Source of the DNA: Mercurialis annua
Taxonomy: Eukaryota; Streptophyta; Magnoliopsida; Malpighiales; Euphorbiaceae
DNA length: 64,000 nt
Assembly (NCBI RefSeq): GCF_937616625.2
Contig: NC_065576.1
Location: 12,526,501-12,590,500, forward strand
Direction: 5' to 3'
Program-made: the position numbers and the translations under genes
Part shown: positions 45,835 through 57,422 of the stretch, in pieces
How the letters are laid out: every line of letters begins with the position of its first letter
Position numbering within the stretch: position 1 is the stretch's first letter
Notes under the pieces: generated by a model
Told to the model about the DNA's origin: nothing
The model's database searches: none
Seen by the model: only the letters and a program-made list of their open reading frames with translations

Positions 45835-46897
45835 CTAGGCCGATGCCCGCGCGTTGCGTGGGTTTGATAATAAAAACTAAAACAAATATCTTTTTATATT
45901 ATCTTATTTAATACATGAAAAATTTAAAAAGTAAAAAAGTTAAATAATTTTTTTTCATGACATGATTATATATATAGTTGTAAAGTTAAGAACACACATA
46001 TAATATGATTCATGCATATCACCACCAAGCAAATAAAGAAAAATAATATCATTCGAACATGATTTCTAACTATAGACTAATAATTTGCGTGCCTTTTTTT
46101 TCTTACAATAAAAACATATCAATTGAGTAGAAACCAACTATAAGTAATTTTATTTTTTGTGAAATATAAATATATTTTGCATTTTTGAATATATCAAAAA
46201 TACATACCTTGCTTTTATTGTCTAAGTGCATACATGTATATAAAATAAGAAATTATGTATATTAAATTTTGTTGATGTTTCTCATTTATATATAGAAGAA
46301 TAGTCTTTTTGTATTTCATAACTTACAAATATGATAAATATAAAATACTTTTAAGATTTCATAATAAATGATTTTAAAAACTTATAATTAATTGAATTTA
46401 TGACTAATTAGAAATAATAATTGATTTCATAATTTATAACATTAATGATGTATGCAAAACTCTTTATATTTATAACTTTTTAAACATTAATAAAATATTT
46501 TAAACATTAGAAATATTCGAATATACAATATACTAAATATTAGAAATAAATTAGACTCTTTACATTTTAATTTTATAATTATATAAATTTAAAATTACTT
46601 TTTTAAAATATATTTTATGTCATAATTAATAAAAGTAAATAATAAAACAAAACTCTTCAAATTCTATAATACTAACTTATATTATACTCTTTGAATTTTA
46701 TAACTATAAATTTCTTGTATTTTTAAGAAAAAGATAATTAAATTATATAAATAAGAATTAAAACAAATTTGAATATAATTGTACACATGTATGAAATATA
46801 GGAAGACACTTGGACAAATTGTGTGCAAGCTCATTTGGAGTTCAAGATTTTAATATTATAATAATAATAATAATATATATAGATATAGATAGATAGA
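45835..46897 (-). mobile_element. Helitron, non-autonomous, 1063 bp
   Basis: Minus strand: starts TCTATCTATC at 46897, ends CCTAG at 45835, inserted between host A and T, with no duplication. A 7-bp stem (CCCACGC/GCGCGGG, one mismatch, loop AAC) lies 11 bases before the CTAG end. The 3' LTR of the same copia element shows the uninterrupted sequence, so both ends are certain. The interior is AT-rich with no Rep/helicase. Confidence 0.92.
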
Positions 46898-47012
46898 TTA
46901 AAGAGTACATAAGGTGGTGGATAGAAAGTATTTTTCCTAGTAAAAATACTTAAGGTTTAGTGACATAAATGATTCTATAACGATTCTATATTATTTCCGC
47001 ATATTCCAACAT

Positions 47013-47025
47013 TGGTATCAGAGCC
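47013..47025 (+). other. Primer binding site of copia element
   Basis: TGGTATCAGAGCC, complementary to the initiator tRNA-Met 3' end, lies one base after the 5' LTR. Confidence 0.95.
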
Positions 47026-48238
47026 TATAATGTTTATTTCCATGCATTGATTGATTGAAATTCATGATATTTGAAAAATGATTTTTTTTGTTAAATGTAT
47101 CATTATTTGTTATACATTGTGTGAATTTTGAATATCTAAATTATGTGTTTTATGATGTATAACTCATATATTTTTAAAAGTATGTTGTTCAAGCTTTAAA
47201 ACGGTATAAAGGACACGAAATTTGGATTAGTATAGTAAAAGTTATGATTATTCAAAGTTGGGTAGTTGAAAATTTGATTCTGGAAATTTTAAATTTTTTG
47301 TGTTTTTCCAGAAATATTGACGTAATTTTTCGACCATTTTTATGAATGATAATTTTTTAAAACTTACGTATATGAAAACTACGTAAAGTCCTATTTAAAA
47401 TGACATAAAAATCATCTAAGACGGACTTATACTGTGAAAGTTATGATTTTTCAAACATGCCTTCATGAAATGTAAAATCTGGAAATTTTCAGATTAAGGT
47501 TCTTGTTGTGGAAGATGAAGTGTGTTATACACTCTTTTTAATTGAATTTGAAATTCAAACTCCTATCAAATGATGTCGGAATTTAAATCCGATTGCAACA
47601 TTGAACTCAGAATAGTCATAAGCAGGGGGTAGAAAAAATCTTGGAGCCAGAAACAGACGCGTAGGCGGCGCGTGTAACCCATGGTTCGTTGCACTGACTG
47701 CATAAACAGCCCCCACGTGCATGGGAGGCGCGTGGGGGCGCGTGCGTACGACCCGGGGCTGAAATTTTTCACGATAAGCGCTGAAAAATTTAAAAATAAT
47801 TTCTGAATTTTTCATATATTAATTCCTCGGCCCATGGTCTGTATTTATTATTGAATATAAGTTAAAAATTCAAAATTAATTATTTTTAACAGAAATTAAA
47901 AATAGAAAAATATTTAATTTATTTAAAAAAAAATTAAATAATGTTGAGTTTCAGTGGGAGAAAAATATTTTTCTACCTATGTGTTTTGAAATATTTATGA
48001 TCATTTAATTGATTAAATGCAAAAAAATTTGGAATTTTCAATTGGAAAAATTATAAAAATTGTATATAAGTGATGGAAAATTATTTAATTATTTAATTTT
48101 AATTTTCTAAACTTAATTTATACCCCTATAGTAATAAATCTTTATTTTTGGTGAATATTCTTGAGTTATGGTGTATATAAATTTTAAATTGGAATTTGAA
48201 ATTTATTTTAATAAAAGTCTATTTTTCTCAGATCTCTC

Positions 48239-48490
48239 ATGATAAATATGTCTCGTTTGAGGAGATTTGCGAGACTCGGAAAGTATAACAGAGATCATCG
48301 TAACAAATGGGTTCCTGGCATGAGCAGAATTCAAAGAACTCCTATAGCTTTGAGGTCTCAAACGGGAAAAGATAGATTGCAATTATTGAAAATTAATCTC
48401 GCAAACTATAAGATGGAACCGAAAAGCGACATTATTGATCATATTGTAACTGTTAATGGAATGTTTCAAACCATAACTCATAGTGGATAA
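48239..48490 (+). CDS. Unassigned leader ORF 1 of the copia element
   Basis: 83 codons starting MINMSRLRRFARLGKYNRDH: basic, with a mixed amino-acid content unlike AT-rich noise. The end (SDIIDHIVTVNGMFQTITHS) faintly recalls the copia gag segment before the conserved Leu-rich helix, but I cannot assign it. It could be a relic of an additional gag-like copy or captured sequence. Confidence 0.3.
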   Translation: MINMSRLRRFARLGKYNRDHRNKWVPGMSRIQRTPIALRSQTGKDRLQLLKINLANYKMEPKSDIIDHIVTVNGMFQTITHSG

Positions 48491-48568
48491 GTTTTAAGTA
48501 ACAGGTAAAGATATAAAGGCTTACGTAAGACACTTTCAGAGTATTTCCAACAAAAATTTGATAGTTTT

Positions 48569-48847
48569 TTGTCTGAAGAATTTAACGAAGATTTGAATCA
48601 TCTTCGTAAAAATTCAAAAGGCATGTTAAATGGAAAGACCGATAATTATGAAAGATTAGTCTATCTATTTTTAGATGATTATACTTGGAAGAATTTGAAC
48701 AAGTCTTCGACTTTGCCTGTTAGCTCCACTTTAAGGACTTCTAGAAATCCAGTCTCTAGATATCCTTGGTTAAAAAATATGAGTTATACTATTTTGGAAA
48801 TGAAAAAGGTTGAAGAATCGATTCCTAGAACAGTTAAATATGGATAG
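48569..48847 (+). CDS. Unassigned leader ORF 2 of the copia element
   Basis: 92 codons starting MSEEFNEDLNHLRKNSKGML, then NYERLVYLFLDDYTWKNLN and a Ser-rich tail. Upstream, in the same frame after a stop, sequence such as TLSEYFQQKFDSFL looks continuous with it. No known domain is recognised. It may belong with the ORF at 48239-48490 as one broken gene. Confidence 0.3.
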   Translation: MSEEFNEDLNHLRKNSKGMLNGKTDNYERLVYLFLDDYTWKNLNKSSTLPVSSTLRTSRNPVSRYPWLKNMSYTILEMKKVEESIPRTVKYG

Positions 48848-49202
48848 TATAATGTATTTTATTTTGGGTTGTTGTTTTATTATGTTTGTTGAAATATTTG
48901 TGAATTATTTGTAGTATTATTCCAATAAATATTTTATGAAATGGCATTTTTTGATTGATAGAATTTGTTGTTCTCGTCTAAGAATAAAATGGCGCAAAAT
49001 TTAAATTAAGTAAAAGAAAATTTAATGTTGCAATTATGAATTTGATTGGGAACATAGTGAACTTTTGGTTCTAGTTCATATGAATATTTTTTCAATAACT
49101 TAGTTTTAATTTGCGACTAGATTAATATGATGATGTGTGTGATTGCATAATAAATTAATTTCTGCATTAAATATGTCTCTTTGCAGTTATTATTGAATTG
49201 AA

Positions 49203-50060
49203 ATGGCTTCAAAAAACATCATAGCTGAGCTCAATAAGGGTGAAAAACTTAATGGTGACAAATATTACATATGGAATATGAAAATGCATTATGTACTTGA
49301 GGAGCAAGAAGCTCTCGATGCTGTTAATAATGCAATGGATGAACCAATGGCCGATGAGGTTAATGTCAACGATGCGCAATTTAAGCGCGACATGGCTTCA
49401 TACACTATTTGGAAGAAAAAGGATTCAACTGCAAGAGGAATCCGTACAAGTTCCATGAATGATGATTTGGTGTATGAGTGTCAGCAGTATTCTACTTCTA
49501 ATGCCATGTGAGAAGTTTGGAGGAACTACTGTCTTCAAACTAAGACAGTTGACTATCAAATTCGACACTTATAAAAAAATCCCAAACAAGCAAATGAAAC
49601 AACATTTGAGGACATGTCGAATATGATAATGGAGCTGAAATCAGTTGGACATAACCTCACTAATGAACAACAAGTCTAAGCGGTCATTCGATCTTTGCCT
49701 AATAATTGGGAGCATATGAAAGTGAATATAACTCACAATGAAAATATTAACACTTTTGGTGACATTGCGCGCCATTTGGAACTTGAGGATGAGCGCCTTG
49801 AGGCTGCTAAGCCTAATATTCAAGCATATGTTGCGGAATCTAGTTTCAAACAAGGTGGTAATAAGCGCAAGTGGTCTAAATGGAGTTGGAAAAATAAAGG
49901 CAAAATGGATGTAGCTGGATTGGGACCAAAAGGTGGAAACAAGCACCAAAAGCACAAAAGAGGAAAGCGCGGTGGCAAAAAGGATAAGACTAAGTCGACC
50001 TGTTACAATGTGGCAAAATGGGTCACTATGCTCGTGAGTGCACTGAGCCTAAAAAGGTAA
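49203..50060 (+). pseudogene. Copia gag, frameshifted, with zinc knuckle
   Basis: The ATG at 49203 opens MASKNIIAELNKGEKLNGDK, a standard copia gag start, with YYIWNMKMHYVLEEQEALDA. A stop occurs at 49509-49511; the frame then moves through FEDMSNMIMELKSVG to PNNWEHMKVNITHNENINTF and a Lys-rich stretch. The CCHC knuckle lies near 50002-50040, split by a one-base deletion: CYN is in one frame, MGHYARECTEPKK in the next. Confidence 0.88.
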
Positions 50061-50332
50061 TGTCTTATCTTACTTCTTTAAAAAGAAGTTTTGTTTCTAA
50101 AACTGTTTTGCTAACCGAATCTCATCCTATGTGGACTACAGACTCAGGAGCAACTGACCACGTATCTAGAGACAGAAATGAATTTGTGGAGTTACGTTGA
50201 ATTCCGAGTGGCTCTAAATGGATATATGTTGGCAACAACGCAAGAGTTAAAGTCAAAGGAATTGGTACATGCAAATTGATTTTGCAAGAAGGATAAATTC
50301 TTTATCTACATGATGTCCTTTATGCTCCTGAA

Positions 50333-51144
50333 ACACTACTAAAATGTTGGCTTTTAGCGACGGATTTTTCCGTCGCTAAAAGCATGAAATCCGTCGGGAA
50401 AATATTTCCCGACGGATTGAATCCGTAGGGAAAACATTTCCCGACGGATTGAATCCGTCGGCAAAATCCTCGTCGCTAATTTTTTGGCGACTGACCAAAA
50501 AATTTGGCGACGGATTTTTCAGAAATTAGTGACGGATTTAAATCTGTCGCTATTTACCGACGGATTTTAGCGACAGATTTAAATCCGTCGCTAATTGAAA
50601 AAAAATAAAAAAATTTAAATCGTAAAATTAAATTATTATTATTTAAAATTAAAAAAAATAAAAACGGATTTAGCGATGAATATTAAATCCGTCGCTAAAT
50701 CCATCAAAAATAATTGGCGGGAACACTCCCGCCAATTTAAATGACAATTTAGCGACAGATTTCATATCCGTCGGTAAAAAAAATTGGGTTAATTGCAAAT
50801 GCATACACGAACTTTACCTTAATATGCAATTACAACATAAACTTTGAAACTTGGCAATGTCAGTAACCAACTTTCATTTTTTGGCAAATTGGTACACCGA
50901 CCAATCACGCAACGACACATGGCGGTATATTACAATGTCCACGTTAGTGTTTTTCGTGTTTGGTGTATCGATTTGCCAAAAGTGTAAAGTTGGTTACTAA
51001 CATTGCCAAGTTTTAAAGTTTATGTTGTAATTGCAAATTAGGGTAAAGTTCGTGTATAAATTTGCAATTAACCCAAAAAAATTTAGCGACGGATTTTGAA
51101 TCCGTCGCTAAAATCCGTCGGTAAAACACAGTTTTTTAGTAGTG
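50333..51144. mobile_element. Short CACTA element with a MITE inside
   Basis: It begins CACTACTAAAATG and ends TTTTTTAGTAGTG, with a 3-bp duplication AAA (50330-50332, 51145-51147). Subterminal TTAGCGACGGATTT and CCGTCGCTAAA repeats are like those of the CACTA at 43636-45521. Without the nested MITE and its duplication it is 514 bp, so it is a MITE-sized non-autonomous copy. The copia frame is restored when it is ignored. Confidence 0.93.
50786..51074. mobile_element. Mutator-like MITE, copy 2
   Basis: 289 bp, the same length and family as 25948-26236; long terminal inverted repeats beginning GGGTTAATTGCAAAT. It is flanked by a 9-bp duplication AAAAAAATT (50777-50785, 51075-51083), inside the subterminal region of a CACTA element. 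Confidence 0.92.
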
Positions 51145-52215
51145 AAATCCGACAAAATCTGGTCTCCGTTATTGGTTTGTTAAAATTAGGATTTGCTTTA
51201 TATTTTCAAGATGATTATGTTAAGATTTCTAGTGGTAATTTGTATTATGGTTGTGGATTTATTGTGGATGGTTTTATGGTGTTAAACACCAAATGTTATT
51301 CTAATATTAGTGATGTTGGTTTTTCATTATTTTCTGAATCTAGCAATCATGATATGGATGCTTGTTTATGGCATGCTAGATTAGGACATATTGCGCAAGA
51401 TAGAATGAATATATTGGCACGTGATGGTCTTTTAGGATCAAGCACAAAATTCATTTTTCCCATTTGTGAGTTTTGCTTATAAGAAAAAACAACTAGAAAA
51501 CCTTTTGGAAAGGGTAAACGAGCTGAATTTCCTTTGCAACTTATACATTCAGACATTTACGGACTAATGAATGTTAGAGCAAGACATGGTGCTTCATATT
51601 TCATTACCTTTATAGATGACTTCACTCGATATGGTCATGTCTATTTGAGCACCCATAAATCTGAAGCATTAGATTGTTTTAAAAAGTATTTAAATGAGGT
51701 CGAGAATCAATTAAATAAAACGGTGAAAGCCTTAAGGACTGATCGAGGTCGAGAGTATATATCAGACCAATTTAAAGAATTGTTTGAAGAAAAAAGTATA
51801 ATGAGGCAATTAACTACTCCTAGAACTCCGCAACAAAATGGTGTTGCCGAGCGTAGGAATAGAACTTTGCTTGAAATGGTTAGGTCTATGATGGCTCAAG
51901 CTAATCTCCCAATTTATTTTTGAGGTGATGCATTATTGACAACAGCCTATGTACTTAACCGAGTACCTTCAAAATGAGTATCCTCAACACCTTATGAGTT
52001 ATGGGCTAAAATAAAACCCAATTTGAGTGAGTTGCGTCCTTGGGGATCTGCAGAATACATTCTTGATTCTTCCCACAAATTTGATAAATTAGGACTAAGA
52101 GGGAAGAAATGTATCTTTATTCGATACTTAGAAAACTCATTAATGGTGAGGATAATAATGGAAGAAAAACTTAAATTGAGTCCAGAGATGTCACTTTCAT
52201 AGAAAGATAATTTTT

Positions 52216-54056
52216 CTACAAAGGAAAATGTGGATAGAGATTATCATCTTTATGCGATTCAAGAAGAAGGAGAAGTTGATTTAAATCAACAAATAGTTGA
52301 ACCTCAAAGTGAGGTACCTAATCCTATTTTTGATAGTGGGAGAACACAAGGGTTGCTTTACCCATCTCAATTGAGTGGGAGAGTTGAGGAATCCGAACCA
52401 ATTTCAATCGGTGAATATGATAGTTCTCACTTACGAATGAATATACGTCAGAAAACTCTGAAAAGGCGTTTTGCTATAGAAAATGAAGCCTATATCGTTA
52501 CTCCTACTGATGATAATGAACCCAAAACAATAAAAGAGGCACTTGAGTGTCCTGCGAAGGAACAATGAAAAGTTGCATTGGAAGAAGAAATGAAATCTAT
52601 GAAAGTAAATCAAGTTTTGAACTTGGTTGACTTACCGCATTGATGCTTAAAATAAAGCGTAAAGCGGATGGTTCCATTGATAGATATAAAGATCGCTTAG
52701 TAGCAAAAGGTTATACTCAACAAGAGCGAATAGAATATGAGGAAACTTTTTCACCTGTAGTCAGATTTTCCTTAATTCGCCTTATTTTGACAGTTGTGGC
52801 AAATTTAGATTTAGAATTGCATCAAATGGATGTTAAAACAGTTCCTTAATGGAGAACTAGATGAAGAAATCCACATGGAGCAGCCTATAGGTTTCGTTGT
52901 TAAAGGTCAATAGCGCAAAGTATGCAAGCTGTAAAGATCAATTTATGTCATGAAACATTCATCGAGACAGTGGTACCTTAAATTTTACAAGGCTATTTTA
53001 ACCTGTAATTTTAAAATGATTGAAGAAGATCACTGTGTTTATATCAAAAGATCTGAAGAAAAATTTTCAATTCTATCTCTTTATGTTGATGATATTTTGA
53101 TTGTTGGAAATGACAAAGAGTATTTCATAACCATTAAGAAATGGTTATCCACAAACTTTGACATGAAATATATGGGCGAGGCAGACTACATATTGGGAGT
53201 TAAAATAAAAGGAGATCGCTCTAAGAAACTTTTGGCTCTGTCACAAGAGGATAATATCCAAAAGGTTTTGGAGCGCTTCAATATGAGTACTTGCAAGCCA
53301 GTGGATACTCCAGTATCAAAATATGATGCTTTACGTATAACAATGTGTCCTAACAATCCGCAAGAACAAAAAGAGATGTCCACTATACCATATGCTGGTG
53401 TTGTAGGAAGTCTAATGTATGCTATGATGTGCACTCGTCCAGACATATGTTTTGCTGTTGGGCTAGTCGGCCGGTATTTATCCAATCCCGGACGTGAGCA
53501 TTAGAATGCGGTGAAAAGGATATCCAGATATCTAAATGGCACCAAGAATTACTGTTTATGTTATCAAGGATCTGAAATGCGTCTCATTGGATACTCAGAC
53601 GCTGATTGGGGAGAAGATCTTGATCAAGGTAAATCAACTTCTGGTTTTGTTTTCTTACTTAATAAAGGCGCCATCTCTTGGTGTAGTAAGAAATAAACGA
53701 GCATAGCTTTATCAACTATGGAAGCTGAATTCATAGCATGTTCTACAGCACTGCAAGAAGCTTTTTGGTTAAGAATATTTTTTGGAAATTTAGGTTATTA
53801 AAAATTAGAATGAAGGTTCTATTACAATTCATTGTGATAATCAAGCAGAAATTGCTTACACCAAAGATCAAAAATTCCATAGTAGAACCAAACACATTGA
53901 TACCAAGGATAACTACGTTAGAGACATAATCGCTAAAAGAGAAGTGGTAGTATAATACATTTTTATGCATCAAATGGTAGCTAATCCCCTTACTAAACCA
54001 ATCCCAAGAGATGTATTCCTTGCACATGTTAAATCTCTTGGATTAATTAGAATTTA
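52216..54056 (+). pseudogene. Copia reverse transcriptase and RNase H
   Basis: RT pieces: DGSIDRYKDRLVAKGYTQQE, FSPVVRFSLIRLILTVVA, DLELHQMDVKT, then after a frameshift near 52840 LNGELDEEIHMEQPIGF, HSSRQWYLKF, and active site LYVDDILIVGND (about 53078-53110), DMKYMGEADYILGVKI. RNase H: YAGVVGSLMYAMMCTRPDI, LIGYSDADWGEDLDQGKST, STMEAEFIACS. Stops at 53502, 53694 and several near 53800 interrupt it. Confidence 0.92.
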
Positions 54057-55109
54057 GATAACTGTATTTATCTATGAATATTTCGTTGAGCTTGTATTGT
54101 TCTTGTAAGACGTTTGCAAAAATGAGTATTATGTTTTTGTCATTAATTTTCTTTTATATCATACATATCACATATATTATTTGTTAAAAGCTCAACAATG
54201 ACGTCACACAGAGTTTAGATCGGCTCACTCACACGATCGGTCGCCTCTAGCGCTAGAAGAGCGAGTGGAGATGAAATATGATGTTAGGTTTATCGCCTCA
54301 AGAAAATGAGATGAGGTTATATACTATATTTATAACCGTTTTTGATTGCCCGAATCCAAGTGATCTGTGATAGCCGGATGCGAGTTCTCATTATTACCTG
54401 CTAAGAGTAAGAGTTTTGAGAACTCAAGTTAGGCGTTAAGAAATAACTGAACTAAGATCTGTACAGTATTTTATTTGACATCGAAGATATAAAGAATACT
54501 GTAGCACATGATTTATACCATGTGTGCTAGGACGACCAAGAAGATAGTGGGAGAATGATTCCCTTCTTCTTCACTGTGTGAGACCATATAAGGATGAATA
54601 TATTCCTTATGATTGTACCCTTATACGTTTTACTACTATTTACGTTTTATTCATGGTGTTTGCTATCTTAGCTTCCTACCTATGGTTATGGATGATTTGA
54701 CCTATTGAACATGTCTAGAAAAGCAACTATGTATAAAATTGTAAATTTAGAGTGACAAAGGAAGATTTGATTCAATGCATTCATTGGCGCCAATCTTGTC
54801 GTATTTTTAAAGAAATGTGACTTGATAATGAATACACAAATATATATGTTTATTTTAACATACTCCATGAGGGATTAGAGTTTATCATTTCAAAAAGGAT
54901 AAATCTAGTGTAGGCGAGAATTGTTATAATTTATTTTTAAGGGTAGAAGCTGTTATGTTATTCCTAACAGATGCATAGCCATAAGCTCCCAAGTGCAGGT
55001 ATACTCGCTAGGTCGCACGATCTGTGTACTAGTATGAAATTGTGATTATATTTTTTTTATAGAAAATCTTGCAATGAGGTCTAAACCGTCATGTGCAAGT
55101 GGGAGATAT
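54057..55109. other. 3' non-coding tail of the copia element
   Basis: There is about 1 kb without coding signal between the RNase H end and 3' LTR. A purine tract CAAGTGGGAGATAT (about 55096-55109) touches the LTR and serves as polypurine tract. Confidence 0.75.
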
Positions 55110-55490
55110 TGATATATGGGTCGGGTCGCCCATGACAGATTGACCCGAACCCAATTACCCAATATGGGTTTGCATGGGAGAGTGTTGCGACTTTTAATGA
55201 AAGGTTGCAACTCCATGAAAGGTGGTAACTTATTGGATAGCTACACCTATTCATGGAACCCAATTGATGTTTATATTTATATGTATTCTATTACATAGCA
55301 AACTAATTAATTGATTCATAATCAAACACCCCCAAAATATATATCAATTAAAGAGTAAATAAGGTGGTGGATAACAAGTATTTTTCCTAGTAAAAATACT
55401 TAAGGCTTAGTGACATAAATCATTCAAACTTGTGCAATCAACAAGAGGTATGTCTAGAACGATTCTATATTATTTCCGCACATTCCAACA
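55110..55490 (+). repeat. 3' LTR of the copia element
   Basis: 381 bp, starts TGATATATGGGTCGGG, ends TTCCAACA. Compared with the 5' LTR it lacks the solo LTR and Helitron but has about 36 extra bases near 55420-55457, and it serves as the empty site for both insertions. Confidence 0.93.
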
Positions 55491-56010
55491 ATTCTTGTTT
55501 CGAAAGTCGGCAATGGTGTTAAAGTATAAACATAAGTATGTTTTACTTCATAGCGCTGCAGTAGTCAGTAGATGTCAATATAAGAATAATGTTTTGTATC
55601 GAACAGTATTTTGCTGTTAACTCTGATATGATAAATGTATGTTCACAGCTTATATAAAGCACTCTTTTTATCCGTTTGATTTCTTTGCCAATTATACATG
55701 AGTGGAATTGGTTATTGTTTTATGTATTGTACGATTTGAAACAGGGCAATACTTGAATGAGATATCGCATTATAAGACCCTATTTTCTAAAATTTTTTTG
55801 CATCGGTTTCAGGAAGAGATTTGATATTTTCAAACCTATGATCGTATTGCTTAAAGAGTTTTTCTGAAAACATTTTACATATGAATATATGTTTGATTTG
55901 TGAAAATGTTTTACTCGTTTTTAGGCATGCTACGGGTTTCAGAGCTACCCCTCCCATTCCCTATCGCTTTTCTAGTCCCTCGATTTTGGGTCGTGACACT
56001 TACTGTTTTC

Positions 56011-56325
56011 ATCTATGTTTAAATTCTGGTAATTTATACTGTGAACTGCATGAATGTCGAGATGAGATAAAACGAATACATCCAGCAAAAACAAACGTAA
56101 CTGTTAAGCCAAGTATAAGAGTTTCAGTTGAATGTCCACGAACCTGGTCTTTTGGTCGGCGTACGATAATCTTACCTATAAGCGAGTGATGTTATTCAGT
56201 CAGTATAAAAGCATTCCTAACTTAGCTAGGTGGCGACTCCATATTTTCTCAAAGCCCAGTCCGGAATAGAGTCCTGTCATATGTCTGGGCGAGCGGCCCC
56301 CGAACCCCGCTCCGCTCACAATAAT
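56011..56325 (+). repeat. Dispersed repeat, copy B
   Basis: It matches 1668-1975 in the same orientation, including the run GGTGGCGACTCCATATTTTC. Sequence after it differs from copy A. It starts about 12 bp after the Tekay-like LTR end at 55998. Confidence 0.55.
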
Positions 56326-56834
56326 ATCAATCAAGGAAGAAAAAAATATACAAAACAAAAATACCAAATGTAATTTTAAAGGGTTCATTTTAATCGCGTC
56401 TTTTAATAGGTATCATATTAATTCAGCACTTTTCATTTCTTTTGCAAATCTATCACCGATGTGAAACTCCAGTGTCTTCCTCCTCCCAAATAAATTGCAT
56501 AAATTGCATAATCCGATAAATATCCTAATTAAAACAAAACGCCTTTCTCTTTCTCTTTTCTGGTTTGTTCCGTTAGTCGAGTCAATAAAAATACATTGGA
56601 TTTTCACATCGGTGATAAACTTGCAAAAAAATGAAAGGTGGTAAATTTATATCGCACTTTTCAAAGGTCGTGATTAAATGATAAAACGTGTAAATGTGAT
56701 GATTTTATATGAAATTAACTCTAATTTTAATTGAGATATATATTTTAGTCATTGAGGACTTTCTTTTATATATTTATTAAGTTACAAAAAATTAATATTA
56801 AAGCTATTGAAAAAAATGACCAAAGTTAATTAAT
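56326..56834. other. AT-rich sequence, nothing recognised
   Basis: No coding motif on either strand. The short minus-strand frames here have no known domain. Confidence 0.5.
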
Positions 56835-56993
56835 AGGATTGGAATTCCCTCAAGTTCATTTTGAATTTGAGGGAGCCATATTCACGATCTACACCATTCA
56901 TTTGAACTTGAACGATGTAAATCAAAACAATACAATTTTAATTAAATTAATCTAACATGAACCTCTCAAGTTTATTTGAGGGAATCCCAATAC
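56835..56993. mobile_element. Possible hAT-type MITE, 159 bp
   Basis: Inverted ends AGGATTGGAATTCCCTCAA and (reverse) GTATTGGGATTCCCTCAAA are flanked by 8-bp TAATTAAT on both sides (56827-56834, 56994-57001). The flanking word is low-complexity, so the duplication could be chance. Confidence 0.5.
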
Positions 56994-57422
56994 TAATTAA
57001 TATAGTGATCCTCCGTTGTCAAATTAAAATTTAAAACAATACAAAAAGAAAAAAATATAAAGAAAAGAAACAGACTGCTAGGGTTTAACTTATTTTCCAA
57101 ATTAATATATATGTAGATACTGATGTTTAAAATAATTTAATGGAAGAGTAAGGAATCCGGTTGACTTTTTAGGGGTGATCTTATTCAAAGTCCCCAAAAA
57201 GATATGGCCATGAATATTCTAATTTACAATTAGTTTCAGATCAACGAGTAATTGTATTTTATTGTTGTTCATTATAATATTTGTTGTTCTATTATTTGAT
57301 TATAAATTTCTTTTTGATGAGGAGTAGTTAAGAATATCTTTTATTATATATTCATATTAGTTGTTGCATATCAATTCCCACATGCAATTATATTGAAGTA
57401 ACAATTATTGTCAAGATTCATA

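Larger units (their letters stand above)
41845..47011 (+). repeat. 5' LTR of the copia element with two nested insertions
   Basis: About 354 bp of LTR remain once the solo LTR (41864-45608) and the Helitron (45835-46897) are set aside, against 381 bp in the 3' LTR, which shows the empty site for both. The LTR end TTCCAACA at 47011 is followed at once by the primer site. Confidence 0.88.
47026..49202 (+). other. Long leader of the copia element
   Basis: About 2.2 kb lie between primer site and gag, longer than usual for copia. It includes a GC-rich block at about 47640-47760 (words GGCGCGTG repeated three times), then AT-rich sequence, two unassigned open frames (48239-48490 and 48569-48847) and a featureless part up to gag. 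Confidence 0.72.
50061..52215 (+). pseudogene. Copia protease and integrase, broken by a CACTA insertion
   Basis: Protease: WTTDSGATDHVSRD with the DSG active site near 50140-50165. The DVLYAPE block is cut by a CACTA element at 50333-51144 and resumes in frame as IRQNLVSVIGLLKLGF. Integrase: LWHARLGHIAQDRM with FPICEFC (HHCC finger), LIHSDIYG, YFITFIDDFTRYG (first Asp), KALRTDRGREYIS (second Asp), TPQQNGVAERRNRTLLEM (Glu). Stops at 51480, 51921 and further on, with frameshifts, disable it. Confidence 0.9.
41845..55490 (+). mobile_element. Ty1/copia element with LTRs and 5-bp target duplication
   Basis: It is flanked by ATTCT (41840-41844 and 55491-55495). LTRs begin TG near a TATATGGGTCGGG word and end TTCCAACA. 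Contents: 5' LTR enlarged by a solo LTR and a Helitron, a tRNA-Met type primer site, a long leader with two unassigned ORFs, gag, protease, integrase, RT, RNase H, a 1-kb non-coding tail, polypurine tract and 3' LTR. Many stops and frameshifts make it inactive. Lineage within copia is not settled. Confidence 0.92.
40430..55998 (+). mobile_element. Tekay-like LTR, 5'-truncated and split by a copia element
   Basis: The left part (about 40430-41844) and right part (55491-55998) join across the ATTCT duplication of the copia element; the joined stretch resembles 32060-32095 of the LARD-like LTR. The right part ends TTTTGGGTCGTGACA with the GCTACGGGTTTCAGAGC words shared by the other Tekay-type LTRs. 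The left boundary is uncertain; it abuts a Tat fragment. Confidence 0.65.
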
